In this document: in pieces, positions 50,494-58,371 of the stretch
Position numbering within the stretch: the first letter of the stretch is position 1
Layout: each line of letters starts with the position of its first letter
Origin: Planococcus lenghuensis
GTDB lineage: Bacteria > Bacillota > Bacilli > Bacillales_A > Planococcaceae
Assembly: GCF_001999905.1 (NCBI RefSeq)
Contig: NZ_CP019640.1
Location: forward strand, 2,088,001 to 2,152,000
DNA: 64,000 bases
Direction: 5' to 3'
The notes under the pieces: model-generated
Databases searched by the model: none
Seen by the model: the letters and a program-made list of their open reading frames with translations, nothing else
Told to the model about the DNA's origin: nothing
Program-made: the position numbers and the translations under genes

Positions 50494-51849
50494 GTGGCAA
50501 GGACAAAAGCGGAAGAACTCGCAACCCATCGGTTTCAGATGATTGCGCCTCTATTGAATGAAAAGTTGGATGCCCAGGAACTGCAAAAGCTCCGCCGGCA
50601 AATCTGTGAGCGGCACGGCCTCTCCGAACGCACCATCCGACGCTACGTCGCGCAGTTCAAGAAGGAAGGCTTTGAAGGGCTGAAGCAGAAACCATACCGT
50701 TCGGTTCCCCGGGAGCTTCAAGATCACGTGGTGGAGCAGGCAATCCTCCTGAGACGAGAGGTTCCGAGCCGGAGCATCGCCTCGATTATCCAGATTCTTG
50801 AGTGGGACGGTGTCGTCGCAAAAGGCGAATTGAAGCGCAGCACGTTACAGGAACGCCTGTCAAAACAAGGGTATAGCGCCCGTCAGATGAAAATGTATCA
50901 TGAGACATCGGGCGCCGTGCGGCGATTTCAGAAACGCCGTCGGAATGCCCTCTGGCATTCGGATATCAAATACGGACCCTACCTGCCGATCGGGCCAAAC
51001 GGGACGAAGAAACAGGTCTACATGGTGGCGTTCCTGGATGATGCGACCCGCTTCCCGCTCCATGTGGCATTCTATCCGATGTTGGATGCGCGCTGCGTGG
51101 AAGATGCATTTCGTGAATCCATCCGGAAGCATGGGGTACCGGAGAGCGTCTACTTCGACAACGGCAAGCAATATCGCACCAAATGGATGGCGCGAACCTG
51201 TTCCAAGCTCGGCACACGGCTTTTATATGCCCGCCCCTATTCACCAGAATCGACCGGCAAGGTCGAGCGGTTCAATCGAACCTTTGACGAGTTCCTGCAG
51301 GAAGTGCGACTCGAAGAACCGAAGACCGTCGATGAACTGAACGGCTGGTTGGATGTCTGGGTGAAAGAGCGCTACGCCCACAAACCACACAGCGCACTGG
51401 ACGGCAAGACGCCATTTGAAGCGTTTCGCAACGAATCGACCCAGCTCCGTTCGGTCTCAGCCGAAGAGCTGGCCCATGCCTTCCTGCATGCGGAGACGCG
51501 GAAAGTCGATAAATCGGGCTGCATCAGTTTCCAGGACCGCAAATATGAAGTCGGTCTCAACTTTGTCGGCTGCAAGGTGGAAATTACGTTTGATCCGCAG
51601 GACACCCGCGAACTGACCGTCGACTATCCAGGTTATGATAGCTGGAAAGCGCGGGAAATGGTCATCACCGAGAAGACTGGGAAGCGACCAGCGCTACCGG
51701 AAAAGATGACGAAAGAACCTGCCGGTTCATCTCGCCTCCTGCAAGGGGCCAAAAAAGTGAACGCGGACCGCAAGGCAGCTGCCGTGACACCGAGTGTGCC
51801 GGCCGTGAGCTTCCGTCACATCGGAAAAGGGGGTGCGGAACATGTTTGA
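50494..51849 (+). CDS. DDE transposase (IS481/TnsB-like, with Mu-type C-terminal domain)
   Basis: 451 residues from GTG at 50494, eight bases after AAGGAG. An N-terminal helix-turn-helix (LSERTIRRYVAQFKKEGFEG) and second HTH (SRSIASIIQILEWDG) precede the rve catalytic core: Asp in NALWHSDIKYGPY, Asp in SVYFDNGKQY, Glu in STGKVERFNRTFDEFL. The C-terminal beta barrel (ISFQDRKYEVGLNFVGCKVE) matches Mu transposase C-domains. It binds the end repeats and joins ends to target. Its last codons overlap the ATPase start by eight bases, so the two are coupled. Confidence 0.93.
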   Translation: MARTKAEELATHRFQMIAPLLNEKLDAQELQKLRRQICERHGLSERTIRRYVAQFKKEGFEGLKQKPYRSVPRELQDHVVEQAILLRREVPSRSIASIIQILEWDGVVAKGELKRSTLQERLSKQGYSARQMKMYHETSGAVRRFQKRRRNALWHSDIKYGPYLPIGPNGTKKQVYMVAFLDDATRFPLHVAFYPMLDARCVEDAFRESIRKHGVPESVYFDNGKQYRTKWMARTCSKLGTRLLYARPYSPESTGKVERFNRTFDEFLQEVRLEEPKTVDELNGWLDVWVKERYAHKPHSALDGKTPFEAFRNESTQLRSVSAEELAHAFLHAETRKVDKSGCISFQDRKYEVGLNFVGCKVEITFDPQDTRELTVDYPGYDSWKAREMVITEKTGKRPALPEKMTKEPAGSSRLLQGAKKVNADRKAAAVTPSVPAVSFRHIGKGGAEHV

Positions 51850-52642
51850 ATCGTTCTTTGAGATGCGTGCCACGCCGTTCTCCCGGGACATCCCGACCGC
51901 CGAATTGTACGAATCGAATCAGCTGGAAGAAATCCTTGGCCGGCTGAACTATGCCGCAGAACGGCAGCTCTTCGCGGTCATGACCGGTGAATGCGGACTC
52001 GGAAAGACCACCGCCATCCGCCGGTTTACGGATCAACTGGATCCTTCGCGCTTTAAGCTGCTTTATCTGTCAGACTCAAAGTTGACGCCCCGGCATTTCT
52101 ATAAGGGGCTGTTGGAACAATTGGGACTCGAGTCCAAGTTTTATCGGGGCGATGCCAAGCGGCAACTGCATCGCGAAATCGAACTGATGAAAGGCATCCA
52201 TAAGCTGACGCCCGTCTGTGTGGTGGATGAAGCCCACTTACTCGACCGGGAGATGTTGGAAGAGGTGCGGTTCCTCCTGAACTTCCGCATGGATGCCCAG
52301 AGTCCGATGGCGCTGATCATGGTCGGGCAGAACGAACTGTGGGAGCGCCTTCAGCTCCAATCCTTCGCAGCTATCCGCCAGCGGATTGATATCCAATTCC
52401 GGCTGCATCATCTTGACCGGGCGGAGACCGAACAGTACATGAACAAACATCTTTCCTTCTCAGGTGTCGGACGGGATATCTTCAGCGAATCCGCGATTGA
52501 TGAGGTGTTCAGCTATTCGAGTGGTGCGTCGCGCCTCATCAACAAGCTGGCAACGCATTGCCTGTTGTTTGCGGCGCAGAATGGAAATCGCATCATCGAC
52601 GACCGGATGGTGAAGAAAGTGATCGAGGGAGAACTGGCCTAG
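51842..52642 (+). CDS. AAA ATPase transposition partner (TniB/ExeA-like)
   Basis: 266 residues from ATG at 51842 (AAAAGGGGGTGCGGAAC upstream). N-terminal FFEMRATPFSRDIP is typical of ExeA/TniB-like proteins. Walker A GECGLGKTTA, Walker B VCVVDEAHLL, sensor MVGQNEL and arginine region IRQRIDIQF are intact. In Tn7/Mu/Tn5053-type systems this ATPase picks target DNA and activates the transposase. The gene ends 28 bases before the first right-end repeat. Confidence 0.92.
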   Translation: MFESFFEMRATPFSRDIPTAELYESNQLEEILGRLNYAAERQLFAVMTGECGLGKTTAIRRFTDQLDPSRFKLLYLSDSKLTPRHFYKGLLEQLGLESKFYRGDAKRQLHREIELMKGIHKLTPVCVVDEAHLLDREMLEEVRFLLNFRMDAQSPMALIMVGQNELWERLQLQSFAAIRQRIDIQFRLHHLDRAETEQYMNKHLSFSGVGRDIFSESAIDEVFSYSSGASRLINKLATHCLLFAAQNGNRIIDDRMVKKVIEGELA

Positions 52643-52669
52643 TTCCCCCTCGTTTTTCTCTATTTTTCC

Positions 52670-52735
52670 GGACAAAGAAACCGTCAGGTTGGGGACAAAA
52701 AGAACCGTCAATTTCCAGACAAAATCAGACGTCAA
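52670..52735 (-). repeat. right-end transposase-site repeats (three copies)
   Basis: GGACAAAGAAACCGTCAG (52670), GGACAAAAAGAACCGTCAA (52693) and CAGACAAAATCAGACGTCAA (52716), each the reverse complement of the left-end form. Confidence 0.75.
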
Positions 52736-52759
52736 TAACAATAAAGGAGTGGAACAAGA

Positions 52760-53260
52760 CTACATTCGAGCCGAAGAAGACGTTGAATGGGAAGAGCCGC
52801 CTTTATAAAGAAGTTGAATTGCTAGTTTTAAGTAAGGGAAGTTTTTTTCGGTATGAGAAAATAATTCGACTTTTGGAATTTTAATTGTCTTTTCACGCCG
52901 ATAAATCCATTTATCATACTCACAATTCATCAGCATAATTTGAAATGACCAAGGAGAATGATTATCCTTGCTGACCCATATATCATTGACCGTATTCAAA
53001 AAGTCTCCTTCTCCCCAAAGCGAGAGCTTTCCATCTTTTGCTTTGTACAAAGTCCATTCATTTTTCAATAATTGGTAGATTATTTGCTGGTCGTTCCGAT
53101 ATATGACAACATCTATATCTCTATGGTAGCGGCTTTTTCTCCCTAAATGCATATCCAATGCCAATCCACCTGTAATCCCCCAGTGAACAGGTGTCTCAGA
53201 AAACAACTCATATATTTCCGTAATCGCTAACAGTTTCCAATTACTGAGATCGGTTCTCAA
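52760..53260 (-). CDS. nucleotidyltransferase-like protein (aminoglycoside/lincosamide adenylyltransferase fold)
   Basis: 166 residues. WGITGGLALDMHLGRKSRYH followed by RDIDVVIYRND is the nucleotidyltransferase motif (GG...A, then H-x-DID) of the LinB/AadB-like group, with the later aspartate region FQIMLMNCEYDKW. Such enzymes move AMP to a small-molecule hydroxyl, and some give drug resistance; others are of unknown role. Its last dozen residues (SSHSTSSSARM) are low-complexity and lie against the transposon's flank, so the native C-terminus may be lost. No promoter is obvious. Acceptor unknown. Confidence 0.65.
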   Translation of the reverse strand: MRTDLSNWKLLAITEIYELFSETPVHWGITGGLALDMHLGRKSRYHRDIDVVIYRNDQQIIYQLLKNEWTLYKAKDGKLSLWGEGDFLNTVNDIWVSKDNHSPWSFQIMLMNCEYDKWIYRREKTIKIPKVELFSHTEKNFPYLKLAIQLLYKGGSSHSTSSSARM

Positions 53261-53339
53261 TTCTATCTCCCGCCTTTTTAATCTAAGTAATTAGTTTGTA
53301 GAGGAACATGACTCCAAGTTTTTCAAAGAGACTTAAGGT

Positions 53340-53459
53340 ATGAATAAAGAAGTGGCTATAAGAGAAGCCCAAAGGACTATCCAAGTAATCGAGATTGTGA
53401 CCATCGGGTAATGGGATAAGGAAACAATTTATAAGATGGCTGAAGAGCAATTAAAATAA
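53340..53459 (+). pseudogene. 40-codon frame with one internal stop
   Basis: MNKEVAIREAQRTIQVIEIV then TIG, TAA (53409-53411), and in the same frame WDKETIYKMAEEQLK and stop. The two halves read as one amphipathic protein with a single nonsense change. The ribosome site is weak. It may be a relic or chance. Nothing else was found in 53261-53606 except the terminator at 53500. Confidence 0.3.
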
Positions 53460-53499
53460 ATGAAAATGAAGAGAAGATTCCTCCCGATAATCCTCAAAA

Positions 53500-53550
53500 G
53501 TCCGGCATACCGGCACTTCTAAAGTGCTTTCTATGCCGGACTCTTTGTTA
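53500..53550. terminator. hairpin terminator
   Basis: AAGTCCGGCATA, inner hairpin CACTTCTAAAGTG, TATGCCGGACTCTTTG. Confidence 0.7.
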
Positions 53551-53606
53551 TTAGACCGATTCATTTTATTAGCAGCTTGTTATAGCTACCGATATTTCTC
53601 ATTACG

Positions 53607-53843
53607 TCAATGCCAACTTTTTAAGGCCTTATAAATTCGATCCTCAACTGTGCATTGAACCAGGCCCATGTTCATGGCAATCTCTTTATTCGAACTGCCG
53701 TGGATGAACTTCATCACCAAAATATCCCGATCCAGTACACCTACTTCACTCATCAGTTTTAACAACTCGTGTCGCTTTCCTCTGGTCAGCAGCTCCCTTT
53801 CAATAGACAGGGCGTTGCTTGTTTGCAATGTACCGTTATTCAC
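53607..53843 (-). CDS. sigma-factor region-4-like HTH protein
   Basis: 78 residues from GTG at 53841-53843, one base past the stop of the 26-codon frame; an ATG at 53865-53867 would add eight residues. LLKLMSEVGVLDRDILVMKF followed by IHGSSNKEIAMNMGLVQCTV and EDRIYKALKSWH is a sigma-70 region 4 HTH (-35 recognition) without region 2. It may be a truncated sigma factor or a small regulator that modifies polymerase. It is the last gene of the GntR/ABC operon. The alternative is that it was once fused to the preceding 26-codon frame. Confidence 0.65.
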   Translation of the reverse strand: MNNGTLQTSNALSIERELLTRGKRHELLKLMSEVGVLDRDILVMKFIHGSSNKEIAMNMGLVQCTVEDRIYKALKSWH

Positions 53844-53844
53844 C

Positions 53845-53925
53845 TCAAACTGCACCTGCCTTTTCATTTTTCGCTACCCGTCTTTTTACTGGAAAGAGGG
53901 GTAGCCCGCTTTCTTTCTTAGCCAT
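53845..53925 (-). CDS. 26-residue coupled frame
   Basis: MAKKESGLPLFPVKRRVAKN then EKAGAV and stop. Its ATG overlaps the stop of the exported protein gene (TAATG), and its stop abuts the GTG of the sigma-like gene. It is basic. It could be a real small protein, a coupling device, or the N-terminus of the sigma-like protein separated by a frameshift. Confidence 0.4.
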   Translation of the reverse strand: MAKKESGLPLFPVKRRVAKNEKAGAV

Positions 53926-55154
53926 TACTTTACATGGATCTCATGGAGATGTAATTCGAAATCACCTTTTTCTTCAGATGGCGTTTTTAAGGCGATTTGT
54001 CCTTTGAAAAGTGTCTCTCCTGTTTGCATGTCTACAACTGTGATATCCCCATTTGATTTCGAATTTATTTGCGGGCTCACCACATAAAGCTTGCCTTCTT
54101 TCACGCTTAGAAATGGGACAAGACCTTTTTCCATTGCTGATTGGAGCTGGATTCTTAATTCCCGATCAACCTGATTTTCCCCTAAGCGATAAGGAGTAAC
54201 TATTAGTTCCTGCTCTTCCACTCGTGTAAAATAAAGCGTTGACCCCTCCACTAAACTAAGCTGGTTCTCTTCCAAACTAAGACCCGGTACATTTACTGTT
54301 TCAGTTTCTTTTGTTGCTAGATCATAGAATACAATCTCCTGCTTAAAATCTGTCATTCTGATAGATTCTATTTCCTCCGTTACTGTTTCTTCCGTTTTCA
54401 ACAGGATAATCTGCTCATTTGCTGCTGTTGGACTGTTTTCCACCAGACGGGTGTACGTATGTATATTTTCTTTCGACTGAGCGGATTCCGCTAAAGTTTC
54501 ATGGCTGATTAGATTCTGGGTATCCAAGTCAATCTCATAAATATGCTTTTCTTCATTAAAACTGTCATTCTTTCTCACCATGTTTTGCGTAATGAGATAT
54601 AATTTATTCTCTACTAATTGGACATCTTCCACAAAAATGTGATCCAGTCCTCCACCGTCCGGCACTTCCACTGCAAAGGAGTTTACTGTACCATCATCTT
54701 TGTTTAACACTGCTATTTCAAATTCAAAATCTTCCGGTCCCATCGTATCGATTGTATAATCTGCATTTGCATAAGCCAGAAACTCACTGTCTTCAAAATA
54801 CAGGCTAACAACTGGATCCTTCCCTCTCATGAACGTATGGTAATCTTCCTGAAACTTCTTGATCACAGTTGGATAATTTCCGATCAACTGATCCAAAATG
54901 GAACGGCTGTTATAGGAAGAACCTTGCACAGTGATTTTCAAGTTCGAATTTATGTAATTCATAGATGAAGGATTTATGTACATCCCCTCCAATACTAAGT
55001 GTTTTACTTCCTGGATATCACCGCTAAGTGGTTGGATCACAAACTCCGGATAGTGTTCAGCTGACTTCGCAGAAGTGGCATAGAAAGTTCCGATGCTAAG
55101 CACGATGCTGGCGGCAATTGCAATTGATTTCCAATATTTCCTCACTTTACACAC
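53925..55154 (-). CDS. exported protein of the GntR/ABC operon
   Basis: 409 residues. Signal or anchor at about 9-31 (SIAIAASIVLSIGTFYATSAKSA) with an Ala-x-Ala-like end. The rest looks like a beta-propeller-type extracellular domain with repeated KLYLI/LYVVSPQ strands (VENKLYLITQNMVRKNDSF, KEGKLYVVSPQINSKSNGDI, GDITVVDMQTGETLFKGQ). I do not recognise a family. It follows the permease by three bases, so it likely works with the transporter, possibly as a sensor or partner outside the membrane (inference). Confidence 0.75.
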   Translation of the reverse strand: MCKVRKYWKSIAIAASIVLSIGTFYATSAKSAEHYPEFVIQPLSGDIQEVKHLVLEGMYINPSSMNYINSNLKITVQGSSYNSRSILDQLIGNYPTVIKKFQEDYHTFMRGKDPVVSLYFEDSEFLAYANADYTIDTMGPEDFEFEIAVLNKDDGTVNSFAVEVPDGGGLDHIFVEDVQLVENKLYLITQNMVRKNDSFNEEKHIYEIDLDTQNLISHETLAESAQSKENIHTYTRLVENSPTAANEQIILLKTEETVTEEIESIRMTDFKQEIVFYDLATKETETVNVPGLSLEENQLSLVEGSTLYFTRVEEQELIVTPYRLGENQVDRELRIQLQSAMEKGLVPFLSVKEGKLYVVSPQINSKSNGDITVVDMQTGETLFKGQIALKTPSEEKGDFELHLHEIHVK

Positions 55155-55157
55155 TCC

Positions 55158-55991
55158 TTATACGTTGATCTTTTTCGTTAATAAGAATCCACTAAACCAA
55201 ACAGATGCTGCAAGAACAATTAAGCCCATTGCGATTTCAAGTACTAACAACTCAATCGGATAGAAAAAGCCATTCAGAACGAACTCATGCAGAAGTATGG
55301 GTAATATCAGTACGGCTATTGCAATGGCACTGTACATCAGGCCAGCCACAATCCCTTTCCATCTGAAACTTCTTTCCAATATAATCGCCGTGAACAGAAT
55401 GGAAACAGCCAACAATCCCGCTCCGTAATACAAGAAAAATTCTACAATGCTGCTTGCAATAATGATATTTAATTCAGGCATGCTGGTCACCAGTTCCTGC
55501 ACACCCATAGCGATTCGGAACTCATCCGGTACGATGGCTGCCATAACGGACATCTCTATAGGAAGTAAGATAAGTTGAAAAGCGACCAGACCAAGCGCCA
55601 TCATTAGGATCACAGTGATCTTTGCATAAAAGATATTCAATCGGGTTGTCGGGAGCATTAACAATCGATAAACAAACGTATTTTTTCCGATCCAGTCCCT
55701 ATACCAAATAAGGAAAATATAGAATACAATCCCGGCAGCACATAAAGCGATCGGTGCCATAAACCAAAAACTTCTTGCTATTTGTAAAAAACTCATCTGA
55801 CCGAAACTTTCCAGAAACTGCGTTTTGGACATCAACCCTTCAAAAATTTTTTCATTAGCCATGCTCACATACTTTCTTGATTCGACAATAACCCCAATCA
55901 TCTGCACCACAAATGTAATTCCGAGCAAGACTGCAAATAATTTTGCGATACGGTTAATTTCAAAATTCACGAGCTTTATGTAATTATTCAT
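55158..55991 (-). CDS. ABC transporter permease
   Basis: 277 residues, six membrane spans (LFAVLLGITFVVQMIGVIVE, FWFMAPIALCAAGIVFYIFL, ITVILMMALGLVAFQLILLP, VEFFLYYGAGLLAVSILFTA, GLMYSAIAIAVLILPILLHE, LLVLEIAMGLIVLAASVWFS). The layout fits ABC-2-type permeases of GntR-linked transporters. Its start overlaps the ATPase stop (ATGA). Substrate unknown. Confidence 0.85.
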   Translation of the reverse strand: MNNYIKLVNFEINRIAKLFAVLLGITFVVQMIGVIVESRKYVSMANEKIFEGLMSKTQFLESFGQMSFLQIARSFWFMAPIALCAAGIVFYIFLIWYRDWIGKNTFVYRLLMLPTTRLNIFYAKITVILMMALGLVAFQLILLPIEMSVMAAIVPDEFRIAMGVQELVTSMPELNIIIASSIVEFFLYYGAGLLAVSILFTAIILERSFRWKGIVAGLMYSAIAIAVLILPILLHEFVLNGFFYPIELLVLEIAMGLIVLAASVWFSGFLLTKKINV

Positions 55992-56677
55992 CTTTGATAC
56001 ACCTCTCTCATCACATCAGTTACAGACTTCCCTTCAGTTTCCCGGACATCCTCAGGACTGTATTCCTTTATGACCATTCCGTCATCCAGTAAAACAACCT
56101 TATCAATTAAATGTTCAATATCTCCTACTTCATGGGTCGTAATGATGACACCGCGATTTTCAATCAAATGACTTGTGAATACATTTGCAATTTCTTCCCG
56201 GCTGAACATGTCGATTCCTGAAAACGGCTCATCCATTAATACATAATCCACATCAAGCGCTAAACCCAGTAATAAATTTACCTTTGCGGTATTTCCTTTA
56301 GACAAAGAAGAAATCCGATCATTTGGATTGAGTCTGAAAAACCCTAATAATTCAGTAGCACGTTCCTGGTTCCACCCCGTATAAAAATCATTCATAAACT
56401 CCATGGCCTCTGTTATGGTCATTTGCGGAAGCATTGTAATGGCATCGGGAATAAAAGTGATTTTTTCGAATGTCGTTTTATCCAATGGTTTGCCATCAAT
56501 TAATATCTGCCCTTTGTTAATAGGAGTGAGGGCCATAATTGCATTTAAAACAGTGGTCTTCCCAACTCCATTTATACCGATTAAACACGTAATTTCACCT
56601 TTGTTCGCTGTAAAAGAAACCCCTTTCAATATCTTCTTACGTCCGTAATTCTTTTCAACCTTTTTCACTTCAATCAT
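55988..56677 (-). CDS. ABC transporter ATPase, YtrB-like
   Basis: 229 residues. Walker A CLIGINGVGKTTVLNAIMAL, Q-loop ITFIPDAITMLPQMT, signature SSLSKGNTAKVNLLLGLALD (a degenerate LSKGN form common in this group), Walker B VLMDEPFSGIDMFS and H-loop IITTHEVGDIE. Belongs to the drug/peptide exporter class controlled by GntR-YtrA regulators. Overlaps both neighbours by four bases. Confidence 0.92.
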   Translation of the reverse strand: MIEVKKVEKNYGRKKILKGVSFTANKGEITCLIGINGVGKTTVLNAIMALTPINKGQILIDGKPLDKTTFEKITFIPDAITMLPQMTITEAMEFMNDFYTGWNQERATELLGFFRLNPNDRISSLSKGNTAKVNLLLGLALDVDYVLMDEPFSGIDMFSREEIANVFTSHLIENRGVIITTHEVGDIEHLIDKVVLLDDGMVIKEYSPEDVRETEGKSVTDVMREVYQR

Positions 56678-57060
56678 GATGTTAGCTCCTTATCCTCCTG
56701 GATTGTATACTTTTCCCTGACTAATTCAAGCAGTTCTTCAACAGGCACATTAATGGAACGGACAGATGTCACAAATGTATCAACAGCTTCAATGATTAAC
56801 TCTTCTCTCACTTTACTTAACGTGTTTAGATCTGTCGTAATCTTGCTCGGATGATTGCGTTCTGTATAGATCAACTTCTGCTGCTCCATTTCCTTATAAG
56901 CCCGTTGCGCTGTATTCGGATTGACTTTCATTCTGTTAGCCAATTCACGTCTGGATGGTATTTCCTCTCCCGGCTGCAATTCTCCAATTGCAATTTTCTC
57001 TTTAAAATAACGGATAATTTGTAAATAGACCGGATCACGATTATTAAAATTCATATCCAT
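56674..57060 (-). CDS. GntR-family repressor, YtrA subfamily
   Basis: 128 residues from ATG at 57058-57060 (GGAGTTGGTTTG upstream). The winged helix is PVYLQIIRYFKEKIAIGELQ, PSRRELANRMKVNPNTAQRA and YKEMEQQKLIYTERN; a short helical C-terminal part (about 50 residues) marks the YtrA group, which senses cell-wall or peptide-antibiotic stress in other species. It is the first gene of the operon and likely represses it through the dyad at 57094. Confidence 0.92.
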   Translation of the reverse strand: MDMNFNNRDPVYLQIIRYFKEKIAIGELQPGEEIPSRRELANRMKVNPNTAQRAYKEMEQQKLIYTERNHPSKITTDLNTLSKVREELIIEAVDTFVTSVRSINVPVEELLELVREKYTIQEDKELTS

Positions 57061-57093
57061 CAAACCAACTCCTATACATCTTTTGATGCAATC

Positions 57094-57119
57094 GTGTATG
57101 TACTAACTAATTCATACAC
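57094..57119 (-). promoter_or_regulatory. GntR (YtrA-type) operator
   Basis: GTGTATG, 12 bases, CATACAC: a perfect 7-bp inverted repeat lying from about +3 to +28 of the predicted transcript, where a repressor would block initiation. Confidence 0.7.
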
Positions 57120-57128
57120 TATAAGCGT

Positions 57129-57158
57129 ATTATATGGTTAATACATTTAGATTGTCAA
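57129..57158 (-). promoter_or_regulatory. sigma-A promoter of the GntR/ABC operon
   Basis: On the minus strand TTGACA (57158-57153), 18-base spacer, TATAAT (57134-57129): consensus at both hexamers. Start near 57122. Confidence 0.85.
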
Positions 57159-57427
57159 TTCCATAATTAAAATTTTTCCAAAACCGTAAATGATAGAAGT
57201 GATGAAAATTTGAATTATAAAACATAATGCGAATGACAACGATAAGGAAAACAGCCGATCGTCTTGTCTTTGATGACCGCCCAATCCCTTCCCTTTAGTT
57301 TACATTTTTGCCCGCGTAATTCTTATTACAGGAGATGCAAGTACCAACCAAGACAATATCCGTCAAGAGATACTTGGAAATCTGTGTTAAGGTTTATATA
57401 GAGGATAAAAAAGGAAGGAGTTTTGTG

Positions 57428-57910
57428 ATGCGACACATCCAAAAATTTCTACTGCTTTTTTCACTGGCGCTGCTGGTTTCCGGCTGCGATTCGGGAGGTC
57501 AGAATCTTGATAATCAGAAACTGATCAGCTATTCCACTTCCCTTTCCACTGAAGGCCAAGGGGACAATGATAAAGAAAAATGGAATGTTTACGACCGGAT
57601 TTCAGGTGAGTTCTATAATCTGGAAGAGCTTTCCCGTTCCATCCATTCCTTCACAATCACGCCTCTTTTTGAACTGGACGATGAAGAAATCACTTTAACA
57701 TTAAAGGCAAATAACGAGGCAGTTGGCTATTACACTGGAGAAAGTGAGCGTGAAACTTTCCAGTTTACAGCAGAACGAAACGATAACGGCGATTTTGTTG
57801 TCGAGCAGGGAACGTTCCTTTACTTTCATACGGCCGAAAATTTCATGGATGAGGTCTTTAGTTTGGAAATTAAACACAACAGCGGAATAGATAAGGTCAC
57901 TTTGCGATAG
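57428..57910 (+). CDS. unknown lipoprotein, 160 residues
   Basis: ATG at 57428, seven bases after AAGGAG. Signal IQKFLLLFSLALLVSGCDSG with lipobox VSGC. Mature part is acidic, beta-rich (WNVYDRISGEFYNLEELSRS, ERETFQFTAERNDNGDFVVE). No family recognised. It precedes a second lipoprotein gene by 19 bases; the two are an operon. Divergent from the GntR/ABC operon. Confidence 0.75.
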   Translation: MRHIQKFLLLFSLALLVSGCDSGGQNLDNQKLISYSTSLSTEGQGDNDKEKWNVYDRISGEFYNLEELSRSIHSFTITPLFELDDEEITLTLKANNEAVGYYTGESERETFQFTAERNDNGDFVVEQGTFLYFHTAENFMDEVFSLEIKHNSGIDKVTLR

Positions 57911-57929
57911 GTACGGAAGGTGGGGTTTG

Positions 57930-58349
57930 ATGAAACAGTTTATGATGACGCTTTTCCTCTCCTTCTTCTTGGCAGCTTGTTCTTTTATTGAAGAAAGAGA
58001 TTTAGTCCGTATCGATATCCAGCTGCACGGTTTGAACGTAGCCGGAATGATAACGGAAGAGGATGTTTTGGATACCATAGAATCTCTAGTCGAAAATGCC
58101 GATTGGAATTCCGGCGATGAGCCAGCACCGGAAAAACAAATTGCTACTTTAACCTTTTTTTATTTTTCCGACACGGATACACCCGAGGAACTTGAGAAAT
58201 ACCAAGTGTTCTTTGACGAAGATAGTGAAGAAACCTTCCTGATGCGAGAGGAAAACAGTCCGACCTACGGCTTGCTGGAAGAAGAGGATGCCGACATTCT
58301 TTCGACAATCCTGATGGACAATACGATCGATAAGTTTTCCAACCGATGA
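57930..58349 (+). CDS. unknown lipoprotein, 139 residues
   Basis: ATG at 57930 after GGAAGGTGGGGTTTG. Signal MKQFMMTLFLSFFLAACSFI, lipobox LAAC. Very acidic mature part (LEKYQVFFDEDSEETFLMRE, LLEEEDADILSTILMD). Function unknown. The IS30 element begins 22 bases after its stop, so the operon's natural terminator may have been displaced. Confidence 0.75.
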   Translation: MKQFMMTLFLSFFLAACSFIEERDLVRIDIQLHGLNVAGMITEEDVLDTIESLVENADWNSGDEPAPEKQIATLTFFYFSDTDTPEELEKYQVFFDEDSEETFLMREENSPTYGLLEEEDADILSTILMDNTIDKFSNR

Positions 58350-58371
58350 ATGAATAAAAAAGGATTCAAAA

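Larger units (their letters stand above)
49731..52740 (+). mobile_element. 3,010-bp DDE transposon with AAA ATPase and DUF6431 protein; ATAAAG target duplication
   Basis: Left end TGTTAATGCTATTTC (49731) and right end GACGTCAATAACA (to 52740) are inverted copies (TGTTA/TAACA plus partial matches inside). The 6 bases ATAAAG occur immediately outside both ends (49725-49730 and 52741-52746), a perfect target-site duplication. Three binding-site-like repeats lie at each end, in opposite orientation. Cargo is only the three transposition genes. The TGT...ACA ends, end-repeat arrays, DDE integrase and AAA partner follow the Mu/Tn7/Tn5053 plan and not that of simple IS elements. Confidence 0.9.
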
